DNA of 64,000 bases from Calothrix brevissima NIES-22 (GCF_002367995.1 NZ_AP018207.1:4401083-4465082), one strand, 5' to 3'; shown: positions 1 to 9,181, counted from the stretch's first letter. The notes: a model not told the origin generated them from the letters alone. Program-made: numbers and translations.

Positions 1-273
1 AAATAGCGCTCCTTGAATTGCCGCGCGCACAGTCGCTAACACCGCAAAATGCTTATCTACAAACTCATTTGTGCTAATCGCCTGAGTAGATTCAGTTAAA
101 GATGATTGTAAAGGCGTGCCAGTAAATACACGCTCTACAGATTGTAAGGTTTGTAAATGTTGCTCATCTAAATTCGCAAAACCAGTAATAAAACACTCAT
201 CTAAACTCGCAATCAACTCGAATATTTCTTGATTGCTTTCGCTGATTTGATGCAATGCGCCGGGGAAAGCCAT
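1..273 (-). CDS. Hypothetical protein, N-terminal part only (runs off the left edge)
   Basis: An open frame of 91 codons begins at an ATG whose first base is 273 and stays open to base 1, so only the N-terminus is present. The start reads MAFPGALHQISES and the visible part looks helical and acidic, with no motif I recognise. It lies 123 bp downstream of the SWIM zinc-finger gene on the same strand, with a tandem repeat between them, so the two could be co-transcribed. A different frame over the same bases gives a low-complexity Ser-Leu-Pro product and is judged a shadow of the repeat. Family and function are unknown. Confidence 0.55.
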   Translation of the reverse strand, partial: MAFPGALHQISESNQEIFELIASLDECFITGFANLDEQHLQTLQSVERVFTGTPLQSSLTESTQAISTNEFVDKHFAVLATVRAAIQGALF

Positions 274-281
274 GTGTTGGA

Positions 282-352
282 GACAAGGAGGACAAGGGGG
301 ACAAGGAGGACAAGGGGGACAAGGAGGACAAGGGGGACAAGGAGGACAAGGG
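282..352. repeat. Tandem repeat, about four copies of an 18-bp GGACAAGG-type unit
   Basis: The unit GACAAGGAGGACAAGGGG is repeated almost four times with nearly no variation. Related GGACAAGG-type tracts occur in this window near 15.85 kb, 44.9 kb and, in frame, inside the methyltransferase gene at 23.9 kb. It sits in the gap between two minus-strand genes and overlaps no credible coding frame. Short tandemly repeated repeats of this kind are typical of filamentous cyanobacteria. Confidence 0.9.
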
Positions 353-396
353 TTCATCGCGTCTCTGCCCAATGCCCAATGCCCCATGCCCTATAA

Positions 397-942
397 TTAA
401 ACAAACCAACTCATTTCAGGTAGGGGAGAGTTAGCGGTTTGTAATTCGAGGTAGCGGAGGTAGTTTAAGAAACGGCTGAAGACTTCGCTAGCTGGTTCTT
501 TTTTTACCGTACCGCGACGGTTGATGATGTCGTTCAGGGAAGTAATTTGACTGGGGTCGCCGGGAACTTTAAGATAATTTATTACTTGGTCAATACCGTA
601 AGTTGCGATCGCTTCTTTCATCACAGCTTGTAAATGTTTGCAGGGATAGCCGCTTAAACCTCCACAAGGGCGATTATTGTTGGTACTGCAATAATAATCT
701 AGGGTTCCAGCTTCAAAAAAAGATACATACACTCTTTCAATATCAGAACCGCTAGAAACTACTCCTTGTACGCGATGATTGAATAACTCCACAAACGGAA
801 CCTGCTTCACATCCCGCTTGGTTGCAGCATTTTTCTGGTTGGCAGCTATAAACGATGAATTAGGCATAATATCAATCATCCCCAGTTGGCGAAATGGTGA
901 AATCGTCAAATCATCATCGACAAATTTAGCAAACTCGAACAT
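397..942 (-). CDS. SWIM-type zinc finger protein
   Basis: This 181-residue protein has one recognisable feature: a Cys-rich stretch near residues 85-105 (YYCSTN, PCGG, YPCKHLQAV) that fits the C-x(n)-C-x(n)-C-x-H ligand pattern of SWIM zinc fingers. In that family the finger is followed by a helix, as seen here (CKHLQAVMKEAI). SWIM domains mediate DNA or protein binding. No catalytic domain is visible around the finger. The ATG at 942 is the only good start in the frame. The next minus-strand gene begins 123 bp downstream. The first cysteine pair is less compact than the usual CxC, so I call it SWIM-like. Confidence 0.7.
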   Translation of the reverse strand: MFEFAKFVDDDLTISPFRQLGMIDIMPNSSFIAANQKNAATKRDVKQVPFVELFNHRVQGVVSSGSDIERVYVSFFEAGTLDYYCSTNNNRPCGGLSGYPCKHLQAVMKEAIATYGIDQVINYLKVPGDPSQITSLNDIINRRGTVKKEPASEVFSRFLNYLRYLELQTANSPLPEMSWFV

Positions 943-1050
943 TCAACATGGTTTTAGCCCACTTACCATGCTCATCTATAAATTTTACATATAACAACCA
1001 TAAAAACACTTAAATTAGTGGCTCTTTGCAAAAGTTATTACAGTAAGGGT

Positions 1051-1079
1051 TAGGGACTAGGGGCTAGGGACTAGGGACA
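1051..1079. repeat. CTAGGGA-type heptanucleotide repeat
   Basis: A short run of GGGACTA/GGGGCTA heptamers. The same family recurs on both sides of the rimP-nusA gap (45.6-45.8 kb) and near 62.16 kb. It belongs to the non-coding 943-1495 gap, which also holds a 21-bp tandem repeat and a MITE-like element. Confidence 0.8.
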
Positions 1080-1152
1080 CAAACAGGTAACATTAAGTCA
1101 AAGTATGACAAATTTCATGCAAAAGTCGTCACAATCAGGCAATATCACTTAA

Positions 1153-1237
1153 CATTAAGTCTTATAGTTGTCCCATTAAGTCTTATAGTTATTCCATTAA
1201 GTCTTATAGTTGTTCCATTAAGTCTTAATAGTTGTCT
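1153..1237. repeat. Four direct copies of a 21-bp unit (CATTAAGTCTTATAGTTGTTC)
   Basis: Four consecutive copies with the core CATTAAGTCTTATAGTT are spaced 21 bp apart, the last carrying one extra base. 21 bp is two helical turns, so all copies face the same side of the helix. They lie upstream of tamB and upstream of the divergent SWIM gene. A partial CATTAAGTC also occurs at about 1091. It could be a binding array or simply another cyanobacterial tandem repeat; there are no spacers, so it is not a CRISPR. Confidence 0.85.
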
Positions 1238-1245
1238 GATTTAAG

Positions 1246-1370
1246 TATAGGAATCCTAAATCATTTGTGAAATTTACTAATTCTCATTTTTTCCTCTTGT
1301 CCTTGGCGTACTTGGCGTCTTGGCGGTTCATTAAAAAAAATATTTTCACAACTCAGATGAGATTGCTATA
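1246..1370 (+). repeat. MITE-like element, copy A (upstream of tamB)
   Basis: A 125-bp non-coding element running from TATAGGAATCCTAAATC to GATTGCTATA. Its ends are imperfect inverted repeats (TATAGGAATC versus TATAGCAATC read from the other end). A second copy, about 85-90 percent identical by eye, lies in the opposite orientation at 6790-6912, downstream of tamB. The shared core includes CTTGGCGTACTTGGCG. Ends beginning with TA, small size and no coding capacity fit a miniature inverted-repeat element mobilised in trans. Confidence 0.75.
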
Positions 1371-1495
1371 GTTTGCAAAAATGCAATCTACCACAGAGAT
1401 GATTTTAGAATTCGCATTTTCAGGCAGTCTAATAAAGGTAGACTCAATGCATAGAAGCATCTAAGAAGCTTTCTCCGGCTTCCCGTACAAATAAG

Positions 1496-4400
1496 ATGAC
1501 ACGTTCCCCGGATTCTCATCGACGGTTATGGCTGCTGATCTTAACCCGTACCAGCATTGGTTTGGTACTGGCGTTAATTGCTGGAATTGTCGGGGGTGTT
1601 TGGTGGGCGAATATTTTTATACATGAAAAGCTAGCACCGTTAATTGAAAGCAATTTGTTGCAATTGCTAGGAAGACCTGTAAAGTTAGGTGCTGTTGAAG
1701 CTTTTTCGCCTAATAGTCTGCGTTTTGGTTCTACGTCAGTTCCTGCAACAACTACAGATCCCGATAAATTAGTAGCACAAGCAGTAAATGTCGGCTTCAA
1801 TCCTTGGGAGTTAGTTTTTAACCGGACTTTAAAGCTCAATGTTACCTTAGTTCGCCCAGATATCTATATTGAACAAGATAAACAAGGGCGTTGGGTATCT
1901 ACAAGAATTAATACAGCCACTCAAGAAAATGCTGGTTTCATTAAAACTGAATTAGAAACCCTGAATCTGCAAAATGGCGTTTTAGTCTTATCGCCATTGC
2001 TACAACCAGGTAAACAGCGAATTAGCGTTGGTTTCCATCAATTGAATGGAATTGCACGTTTTTTAGAACAAAATCAACGCATCAATTTTGATATTAGCAC
2101 TCAAGCTCTATCTGGAGGTAGTTTACAAATTGCGGGAGAAACGCTACCAAAAACTGTACAAACAACTTTAAATATTCGCGCTGCTAATTTATCAGCGACT
2201 AATTTATCGCAGTTAGTGCAGACACCTGTTAACTTACAAGCGGGAACTATTAATAGTGATTTAACTGTAAATATCCCCCGCAATCAGTCGCAAACTAAGG
2301 TTTTGGGAACAGTTGATATCAATCAAGTAGTTGCACAGGTTAATAATCTTCCCACCAAAATCACGAACACTACAGGTAAATTACAGTTTGAGAATCAGCA
2401 GGTTGCACTGGCAAATTTTAGCGCTAACTTGGGTAACATTCCCGTACAAGTCAACGGGGGAATCAATGCGCAAACTGGTTATAATCTGACAGCTAATGTC
2501 AAAGCTGTCACTACCCAGAATCTTTTACAAACCTTGAATGCTAAATTACCCATCACATCAACTGGGGATTGGACAGCAAATATCAAGTTGCAAGGTGCAA
2601 TCAGAAAACCTGTAATTACAGGTGCGGTGAGTACGATTAAACCTGCTGTAATTGACCGTGTCAGCTTTGAGAATATTACCACGCAATTTCAAGGAACACC
2701 CCAGGAAATTGTGATTTCGCAAATTCAAGCTACCCCAACCCCAGGGGGGAAAATTACTGGTAAGGGAAGAGTTAGCTTAGGAAAGCAGGGAAGAGTTGCG
2801 GTAAATGTACAAGCTACTAATTTACCAGGAGATGCGATCGCGCAAACGTACAATGTTAATTTACCTAATATTCGCATTGGCACAGTCTCCGCCAATACCC
2901 AAGTTTCGGGAACTCTTGCTAATTTGCAAACTCTGGTGCAAATCCAAGCACCGATGGCGACTTATCCCGGTAAAGTCGAATTAGCGATTAATAAAGGAAT
3001 TGTTCAAATTCAGAATACAGCTTTGCGCGTAGCTGGGGGTACAGTTGCAGCGACAGGACAACTAAAAGGCGATCGCTGGCAAGCTGTAGTTGATGCGTCG
3101 CAAGTTCCCCTCCAGAGTCTAGCCCAAGCTACCAGCAATCCCGACAACCCGAATGCAACTTTACCGCCACAATTTCAAGGTACGTTAAACGGTGAATTTA
3201 ACTTAGCAGGAACGACAAAATCTTTCCAACTTCCTAATATTCAAGCTTCTGGACAAGCAAATTTAAATGTCGCTGGCGGTAGAGTTAACCTCAATAATAT
3301 TCGCCTGAATAACGGTCTGTGGCAAGCTGTCGCCAATGCTTCGCGCATCCAACTTAATCAATTTGCCAAGAATATTCAAGGACAGATTGTTAATAGTAAC
3401 TTACAAATTTCCGGTAATACTAATTCTTTCGCTTTAGCTAATATTAAAGCTGCTGGCGAAGCGCGGTTAAGTTTAGCCAGGGGAAGCGTTAACGTCAGAA
3501 ATATTCAGTTAAATAATGGTAACTGGGGAGCTACAGCCACTATTTCCCAGCTTCAATTGAATAATTTATCACAAAATTTGCGCGGGCGGTTAAATGGTGA
3601 CGTTCAAGCTGTGGGAACTACCGCTTCCTTTCAACCCCAAAACATTGCAGCTGCGGGTACTGTCAGGCTTTCCCAAGGTTTAGCCGCACTCACTCAACCT
3701 TTAACTGCTCAATTTCAATGGAATGGCAGCAACCTGCAAATTCTCCAAGCCACCGCACCCGGTTTAAGGGCATCTGGTAATATTGCTGTGGCATTGCAAC
3801 CCACTACCCAAATTACCGGCTTAAATCTCAATGTCCAAGCACAGGATTATAATTTGCAGACTCTACCGTTTAAGCTTCCAGGAAATGTGGCTTTAGCCGG
3901 AAGGGTAGATTTTAACGGACAAGTTTCCGGTACTCCCACGCAGCCAATTGCTAATGGAAATATTCGCTTAGAAAATTTAGCAGTCAATGGGTTAGCATTC
4001 GATCCAGTATTAACAGGAAATGTCAGGTATCAGCAGGGACAAGGAACGCAATTTCAAGTTGCTGGAACCCAAGATCAAATTGCAGTTTCTTTAGGCGCAA
4101 ATAATCGTCCCACTGCATTTAATATTAGACGCGATTCCACCGTCGCCACAGGACGTACCGTTGGCGATAATCTTGCAGTCAACGTCCAAGATTTTCCTAT
4201 ATCTCTAGCTAAAAGCTTCATTCCTGCCAATACCAATTTAGGCACAATTAACGGACAGTTATCCGGTAATTTAACAGTTAACCTCAATGATTATAGTTTA
4301 CTGGGTAATGTTGCCGTAGCTCAACCAAGAATTGGCAGACTCCAAGCCGATGAATTTCGCGGAAATATCAGTTATGGTAAAGGCACATTCAGTTTAACGA

Positions 4401-6739
4401 ATGGCGAATTAGTTCAAGGCGACACCCGTTATTTACTCAGTGGAAATTTACCTACCACAGGTAATAATCCCTTGCAGTTTGAAGTCAGCTTTAACCAAGC
4501 TAAAATTGAAAATCTACTGCAAACTCTAAATATATATAATTTCACAGATATTCGTACTGGCTTAAAACCGCCAAACCTAGCTGGTGCAGAAGCATTGCAA
4601 ACTCAGCCAGTTAGTTTACCCAATACAGATTTATTAGGACAAATCGATTTTCTCTCAAAAATTCAAAACCAAGTCAACCAAAATAGAACTCAACAACAAG
4701 CATCGCGACGTATTCCCAGTTTAGAAGAATTGCAAGGTATCATTAGTGGTAGATTAGGCGTAACTGGTAGTTTGCGATCTGGTTTCAATATCGGGTTTAA
4801 TTTTACAGCTAATGATTGGGTGTGGGGTAATTATAAAATTAATCAACTCATTGCTAGTGGTAATTATGAAAACGGGAATTTAAATCTACAACCTCTGCAA
4901 GTCAAGTTTAATAATTCTCTCCTAGCTTTTACAGGAAAATTAAGTCAGCAATCTCTATCAGGACAGGCGCAAGTCCAAAATTTAGCCCTAGCAGATATCA
5001 AACCTTTCTTTCCCCAATTACCTGTAGATATTGCTGGAAATATCAATGCTAATGCAACCCTTAATGGGAGTTTAAATAATCCCCAAGCCGTGGGAGAATT
5101 AGCGTTAGTAGATGGTAGTTTAAATAATCAATCTATCCAATCAGCCCAAGTTGCTTATGACTATAATAATTCTCGGTTAAATTTTGGCAGTAATGTTTTA
5201 GTTACGGGTACAGAACCAATTCAAATTAACGGGAGTATTCCGGCTCCATTACCTTTTGCTTCTACTGAGCCAGATAATAGTATTAGCATTCAAGCTAACG
5301 TACAAAATCAAGGCTTGGCATTATTAAACTTATTAAATAATCAAGTCCAGTGGGTAGATGGACAAGGACAAGTCAACGTCCAAATTCAGGGAACCTTCAA
5401 ACGACCAAGCACCACAGGCGTTGCCACAATTAATAATGCCACACTCAACGTCCAAAGCCTGACAGAACCCCTAACTAATGTTACAGGCACAGCGCAATTT
5501 GCAGGCGATCGCTTAATTGTCGATAATCTCCAAGCCCAATACAGTCGCGGACAATTAACAGCCACAGGAATTCTCCCCATTTTCGCCACTCAAAACGCCC
5601 AACAACAAGCAGCCAGCAACCCCCTCACCGTGGCGATAAATAACTTGCAATTGAACTTTCAAAACTTATATCAAGGCGGAGTTAGCGGTAACGCCGTCAT
5701 CACAGGTACAGCTTTAGCACCCCGACTCGGCGGTACAATTAAGCTAAATAACGGAGAAGTCTTACTCGGAAACACAACTGCTACAAATAATACCACCACA
5801 CCAACAGCCAATTCTCCCGACATCTCCATCACAACCCCACAAACAAAGACTAATCCTAATACTGATACCATACACACAACCGTAAATACACTTAAAATTC
5901 CTGTAGAATTTGCTAACTTACAGCTAATCCTAGCCAACGATATCCGCGTTACCCGTCAACCCCTATTTAGCTTCGTCGCCCAAGGAGACATCACACTCAA
6001 CGGTAGTTTAGCTAAACCGCGTCCCGAAGGAGAGGTGAGTTTACGAAGAGGACAGATAAATTTATTTACCACCCAATTTACCTTAGCCCGTGGTTACGAC
6101 CAAACCGCAACATTTACCCCCAGTCAAGGATTTGATCCCACCTTAGATGTGCGCCTAGTCGCCATTGTCCCCGAAGCAACACGCACCTTAGGACGAACCT
6201 CACGCATATCTAGTGAAATTCAAGATGTTTCCGCCATTAACTTTGGCACCTTAAATACTGTCCGCATTCAAGCCATCGCCAAAGGCCCAGCAAGTCAATT
6301 ATCGCGAAACCTGGTACTAACTAGCGAACCTCGCCGTAGTCGTGGTGAAATCGTCGCTTTACTTGGCGGATCATTCCTTAATACTTTACAACAAGGCGAT
6401 ACAGGTTTAGGACTAATTAACATCGCCGGTTCAGCAATATTCTCCAACTTACAAGGAACCGTCAGCCAAATCGGTGAAACCATCGGCTTAAGTGAATTAC
6501 GCCTATTTCCCACACTGGTAACTAATAGAAATACCAATGTTTCCGTCCTTGGTTTAGCAGCAGAAGGTGTATTTGATATCTCCAGAAATTTCTCTTTATC
6601 TTTATCGCGAGTCTTTGCAAGTAATGAACCCTTACTTTACAACGTAATTTATCGTTTAAATGATGAAGTGCGTGTACGTGCGGCTACTAATTTAGGCGAT
6701 GAAGGACGCGCTGTAGTTGAATATGAAAGCAGATTTTAA
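1496..6739 (+). CDS. tamB: TamB/Tic236-type translocation and assembly module protein (DUF490)
   Basis: This 1747-residue protein has one N-terminal membrane segment (about residues 14-38, LLILTRTSIGLVLALIAGIV) and then a very long, repetitive, Asn/Gln/Gly-rich beta region. The final 350-400 residues form the conserved TamB C-terminal domain, ending LGDEGRAVVEYESRF. TamB-family proteins are AsmA-like bridge proteins spanning the periplasm; they work with Omp85 proteins in outer-membrane biogenesis and, as Tic236 in plastids, link the inner envelope to the Toc75 pore. Internal duplications are visible, for example repeated LNNIRLNNGLWQAVA-type segments at about residues 590-680. The ATG at 1496 directly precedes the basic N-terminus. 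HIP1 sites inside the gene suggest native sequence. No Omp85 gene lies next to it here. Confidence 0.9.
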   Translation: MTRSPDSHRRLWLLILTRTSIGLVLALIAGIVGGVWWANIFIHEKLAPLIESNLLQLLGRPVKLGAVEAFSPNSLRFGSTSVPATTTDPDKLVAQAVNVGFNPWELVFNRTLKLNVTLVRPDIYIEQDKQGRWVSTRINTATQENAGFIKTELETLNLQNGVLVLSPLLQPGKQRISVGFHQLNGIARFLEQNQRINFDISTQALSGGSLQIAGETLPKTVQTTLNIRAANLSATNLSQLVQTPVNLQAGTINSDLTVNIPRNQSQTKVLGTVDINQVVAQVNNLPTKITNTTGKLQFENQQVALANFSANLGNIPVQVNGGINAQTGYNLTANVKAVTTQNLLQTLNAKLPITSTGDWTANIKLQGAIRKPVITGAVSTIKPAVIDRVSFENITTQFQGTPQEIVISQIQATPTPGGKITGKGRVSLGKQGRVAVNVQATNLPGDAIAQTYNVNLPNIRIGTVSANTQVSGTLANLQTLVQIQAPMATYPGKVELAINKGIVQIQNTALRVAGGTVAATGQLKGDRWQAVVDASQVPLQSLAQATSNPDNPNATLPPQFQGTLNGEFNLAGTTKSFQLPNIQASGQANLNVAGGRVNLNNIRLNNGLWQAVANASRIQLNQFAKNIQGQIVNSNLQISGNTNSFALANIKAAGEARLSLARGSVNVRNIQLNNGNWGATATISQLQLNNLSQNLRGRLNGDVQAVGTTASFQPQNIAAAGTVRLSQGLAALTQPLTAQFQWNGSNLQILQATAPGLRASGNIAVALQPTTQITGLNLNVQAQDYNLQTLPFKLPGNVALAGRVDFNGQVSGTPTQPIANGNIRLENLAVNGLAFDPVLTGNVRYQQGQGTQFQVAGTQDQIAVSLGANNRPTAFNIRRDSTVATGRTVGDNLAVNVQDFPISLAKSFIPANTNLGTINGQLSGNLTVNLNDYSLLGNVAVAQPRIGRLQADEFRGNISYGKGTFSLTNGELVQGDTRYLLSGNLPTTGNNPLQFEVSFNQAKIENLLQTLNIYNFTDIRTGLKPPNLAGAEALQTQPVSLPNTDLLGQIDFLSKIQNQVNQNRTQQQASRRIPSLEELQGIISGRLGVTGSLRSGFNIGFNFTANDWVWGNYKINQLIASGNYENGNLNLQPLQVKFNNSLLAFTGKLSQQSLSGQAQVQNLALADIKPFFPQLPVDIAGNINANATLNGSLNNPQAVGELALVDGSLNNQSIQSAQVAYDYNNSRLNFGSNVLVTGTEPIQINGSIPAPLPFASTEPDNSISIQANVQNQGLALLNLLNNQVQWVDGQGQVNVQIQGTFKRPSTTGVATINNATLNVQSLTEPLTNVTGTAQFAGDRLIVDNLQAQYSRGQLTATGILPIFATQNAQQQAASNPLTVAINNLQLNFQNLYQGGVSGNAVITGTALAPRLGGTIKLNNGEVLLGNTTATNNTTTPTANSPDISITTPQTKTNPNTDTIHTTVNTLKIPVEFANLQLILANDIRVTRQPLFSFVAQGDITLNGSLAKPRPEGEVSLRRGQINLFTTQFTLARGYDQTATFTPSQGFDPTLDVRLVAIVPEATRTLGRTSRISSEIQDVSAINFGTLNTVRIQAIAKGPASQLSRNLVLTSEPRRSRGEIVALLGGSFLNTLQQGDTGLGLINIAGSAIFSNLQGTVSQIGETIGLSELRLFPTLVTNRNTNVSVLGLAAEGVFDISRNFSLSLSRVFASNEPLLYNVIYRLNDEVRVRAATNLGDEGRAVVEYESRF

Positions 6740-6789
6740 TTCGTAATTCGTAATTCGTAATTCTTGCTAAAATATTATTTATTTACACC

Positions 6790-6912
6790 TATAGCAATCC
6801 TATCTGAGTTGTGAAAAAATTTTTTAATGAACCGCCAAGACGCCAAGTACGCCAAGGATAAGAGAAAAAATTGAGAATTGGTAAATTTTACAAATGATCT
6901 AGGATTGGTATA
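6790..6912 (-). repeat. MITE-like element, copy B (downstream of tamB, inverted relative to copy A)
   Basis: About 123 bp, starting TATAGCAATCCTATCTGAG and ending AGGATTGGTATA. Its reverse complement aligns along its whole length with the element at 1246-1370. The termini TATAGCAATCCTA and TATACCAATCCTA are a good inverted repeat. It lies between tamB and the Uma2 gene, just after a short CGTAATT tandem repeat (6741-6763). Confidence 0.75.
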
Positions 6913-7046
6913 TATAAGTAAGTCAGTGGAAATAAACATAACTATATTAAGCACTGTAAATTTCTTTAAAACCCTTACCAATGACTAATGACTAATGACA
7001 GCCCTTGCCAGTTATATTTAATTACGCCGACCTACTTAAATGTGTT

Positions 7047-7715
7047 ATGACTAGCGCTATTCCCAAATCAGAAATTACTTATCCCAGCAGCGATGGAGAA
7101 CCTGTGGCTGAAACTTACGACCATTTGTATGCACTTTTAACAACACTAGAAGTACTTAGACAATATCTACAAGGTCGCCGCGCCACAGTTTTAGCTAATC
7201 AATTCTTATATTACGCCCAAGGCTTTCCCAAATTAAGAGTAGCACCCGATGTCATGGTAATTTATGACGTTGAACCAGGGGGAAGAGATAACTACAAAAT
7301 TTGGGAAGAAAAACAAGTACCAAAGGTAATTTTTGAAATCACTTCAAAAGGAACTCAAGAAGAAGATAAAACCACTAAGAAAAATCTCTATGAAAGTTTA
7401 GAAGTAGAAGAATATTGGTTATTCGACCCCAAAGGCGAATGGATTGAACAACAATTACAAGGATATCGTTTGCGCGGAGATATTTATGAACCCATCACCG
7501 ATAATTGCAGCCAAATCTTACAACTACGCCTCGCTGTAGAAGGAAAACTAATTGGCTTTTATCGCTTAGATAATGGCGAGAAATTGTTGGTAACTGATGA
7601 ATTAATTGCAGCACTCAAACAAGAAACAGATAAACGTATCCAGGCTGAAACTCGCGCCGCCGAACTAGAATCCCTACTCTCTCGCTACCGAGAACAATTT
7701 GGCGAACTCCCATAA
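7047..7715 (+). CDS. Uma2 family (DUF820) PD-(D/E)XK-type protein
   Basis: This is a 222-residue member of the Uma2 family, which is greatly expanded in cyanobacteria and has a restriction-endonuclease-like fold. The nuclease signature is visible: RVAPDVMVIYDV supplies the acidic residue and KVIFEITSKGT supplies the E-x-S/T-K element, followed by YESLEVEEYWLFDP. The C-terminal 35 residues are an Ala/Glu/Arg-rich coiled coil, as is common in the family. I take ATG 7047 as the start; an in-frame TTG at 7005 would add 14 residues with no family resemblance. Two further Uma2 genes occur at 26.1 and 40.7 kb. The cellular role of the family is not settled. Confidence 0.85.
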   Translation: MTSAIPKSEITYPSSDGEPVAETYDHLYALLTTLEVLRQYLQGRRATVLANQFLYYAQGFPKLRVAPDVMVIYDVEPGGRDNYKIWEEKQVPKVIFEITSKGTQEEDKTTKKNLYESLEVEEYWLFDPKGEWIEQQLQGYRLRGDIYEPITDNCSQILQLRLAVEGKLIGFYRLDNGEKLLVTDELIAALKQETDKRIQAETRAAELESLLSRYREQFGELP

Positions 7716-7788
7716 AATCTCAAATATTAAGAAAACACTTGCATCGTTGAAATCCTAACTTCAGCAAAGTGTCCACCACGCAAAGAAG

Positions 7789-7813
7789 AACGCAAATCAT
7801 CATCCTTTGCGTT
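7789..7813. terminator. Inverted repeat between convergent genes
   Basis: AACGCAAA (7789-7796) and TTTGCGTT (7806-7813) are perfect complements with a 9-nt loop, between the convergent Uma2 and ferrochelatase-like genes. There is no clear U-run, so termination is only a possibility; the CTTTGCG/CTCTGCG words nearby are also a common cyanobacterial repeat. Confidence 0.35.
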
Positions 7814-7856
7814 CCTCTGCGCTGACTTAGCGTACCTTTGCGTTTAAAACTCCCCC

Positions 7857-8975
7857 TTAATGATGGTGATGGTGATGATGATGTCCATCCAAGTGAGGAT
7901 TAACCGCCACACCTTCCTCAGCCCGCAACGCGCTAATATGCTCATCAGCCCACTGTGCAACCATCGCTAAAAACTCCGGACGGTCATTCACACAAGCCAT
8001 TTGCACAAAATCCACACCGGGATGCTTCTTCTCCACAGCATGAATAATGTGGTGAACATCCAATAAAGTTTCGTGATTCTCAGTCGCAAAACCAATTGGC
8101 ATAAAGATTATCACTTTTGCACCCAATTGAATCAAGTTATTAGCCGCTTGCTCCGCATTAGGTAGCGTCCATTCAATTAGGGGAGTGTCATGGTTCAGCC
8201 AACCCACAGAAATTAAAGGATAGCGATTAATCAACTTCTCCCTTACCAATTCATACAGCGCTTCACTTTCGCTAATCCCAGAAGTAAACCCCTTCGCCTT
8301 ATGGGGACAACCATGATTCATCAACACAATCCCAATTTGCGAAGGTAGATAAGTAGCTGCTAAATCAGCATTAATCTTTTCCTCTACCAAATGCGCCATC
8401 AAATCAATATAGGCTGGCTCATTATAAAAAGAAGGAATGTAACGCATTCCTTTTAGCCAATGTTCATCACCATCAGCCAACTCAGCTAAAGCATTATTCA
8501 CCTGCTCGATCGCAATGCCACTAGTAAAGATAGAATCAACCACTAGTAGGGGATAAATTAAGATTTTGTCAAAGCCTTGAGTTTTAATCTCTGCTAAAAC
8601 TTGTTTCGGTAAAAAAGGCGCACAGAAGTTAAAAGCTTTGAAAACTTGAACGCCTTCACCCCACTTGGCTTGTAAATTCTTCTCAATCCCAGCACGTTGC
8701 TGTTCAAAGATAGCATTATGTGGGGAGATAAAATCATGATGGGTATGTCCCCACTCATGACGGTCAAATAATGCCAAAAGCTTGGCTAAAGGTGGATAAA
8801 TCCAAGTCGGGACTGGTGCAAATTTTGCTGTCAGTAGATTTAAAGCCTGTTCGTTATAGTTAGCGAAATCCTCGTAGCTTTCGACTTCGCCGTAGCCCAT
8901 AAGTAATACGGCTACTCGGTCTTGTCGTGATGATTGCTCATGGGTATGTTGTACTTTTTCCGGCGTCGCTACCAC
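7857..8975 (-). CDS. Ferrochelatase-family protein with C-terminal polyhistidine tail
   Basis: A 372-residue protein of the ferrochelatase/chelatase superfamily, which inserts a divalent metal into a tetrapyrrole. Two family hallmarks are visible: IVLMNHGCP (about residue 217), matching the active-site His motif (AHGxP in HemH), and ATENHETLLDV, matching the HIETLYE-type motif with the catalytic Glu. The N-terminus VAVLLMGYGEVESYEDF corresponds to the first strand. The chlorophyll-binding-like C-terminal tail typical of cyanobacterial HemH is absent; instead the protein ends GHHHHHHHH, a natural metal-binding tail. It starts with GTG at 8975, supported by GAGGAA 6 nt upstream. It may be a second ferrochelatase or a chelatase for another metal; the specificity cannot be read from sequence. 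Confidence 0.75.
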   Translation of the reverse strand: MVATPEKVQHTHEQSSRQDRVAVLLMGYGEVESYEDFANYNEQALNLLTAKFAPVPTWIYPPLAKLLALFDRHEWGHTHHDFISPHNAIFEQQRAGIEKNLQAKWGEGVQVFKAFNFCAPFLPKQVLAEIKTQGFDKILIYPLLVVDSIFTSGIAIEQVNNALAELADGDEHWLKGMRYIPSFYNEPAYIDLMAHLVEEKINADLAATYLPSQIGIVLMNHGCPHKAKGFTSGISESEALYELVREKLINRYPLISVGWLNHDTPLIEWTLPNAEQAANNLIQLGAKVIIFMPIGFATENHETLLDVHHIIHAVEKKHPGVDFVQMACVNDRPEFLAMVAQWADEHISALRAEEGVAVNPHLDGHHHHHHHH

Positions 8976-9137
8976 AGTGAGTTCCTCAATATAACCAGAA
9001 TGGAGAGAAATATCAAAGAAATAACTTGATTATTTCCCAGCTGAGTAAAATAAAATCCCATCCCAGGGGATAGGATAGCTACAAATATCATAACTAGGTA
9101 TTGATTTTCCTACCTCTATCGTGAGGATCTAGACAGA

Positions 9138-9181
9138 AAAATTTACTTAACAAAATTTACTGAACAAAAAATTTACTTAAC
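9138..9181. repeat. Three direct repeats AAATTTACTTAAC
   Basis: Three consecutive copies of AAAATTTACTTAAC, the middle with one change and the last with two extra As. They lie in the 8976-9559 gap upstream of both divergent transcripts (ferrochelatase-like gene and helicase operon). The spacing of 14-16 bp does not match whole helical turns, so a protein-binding array is only possible. Confidence 0.6.

Noticed and set aside
197-409. Minus-strand frame giving a Ser-Leu-Pro repeat protein
   Set aside because: It is translation of the GGACAAGG tandem repeat; another frame starting at 273 gives protein-like sequence running off the edge.
1153-1237. Possible CRISPR array
   Set aside because: The 21-bp units abut each other without spacers, and no cas genes are present.
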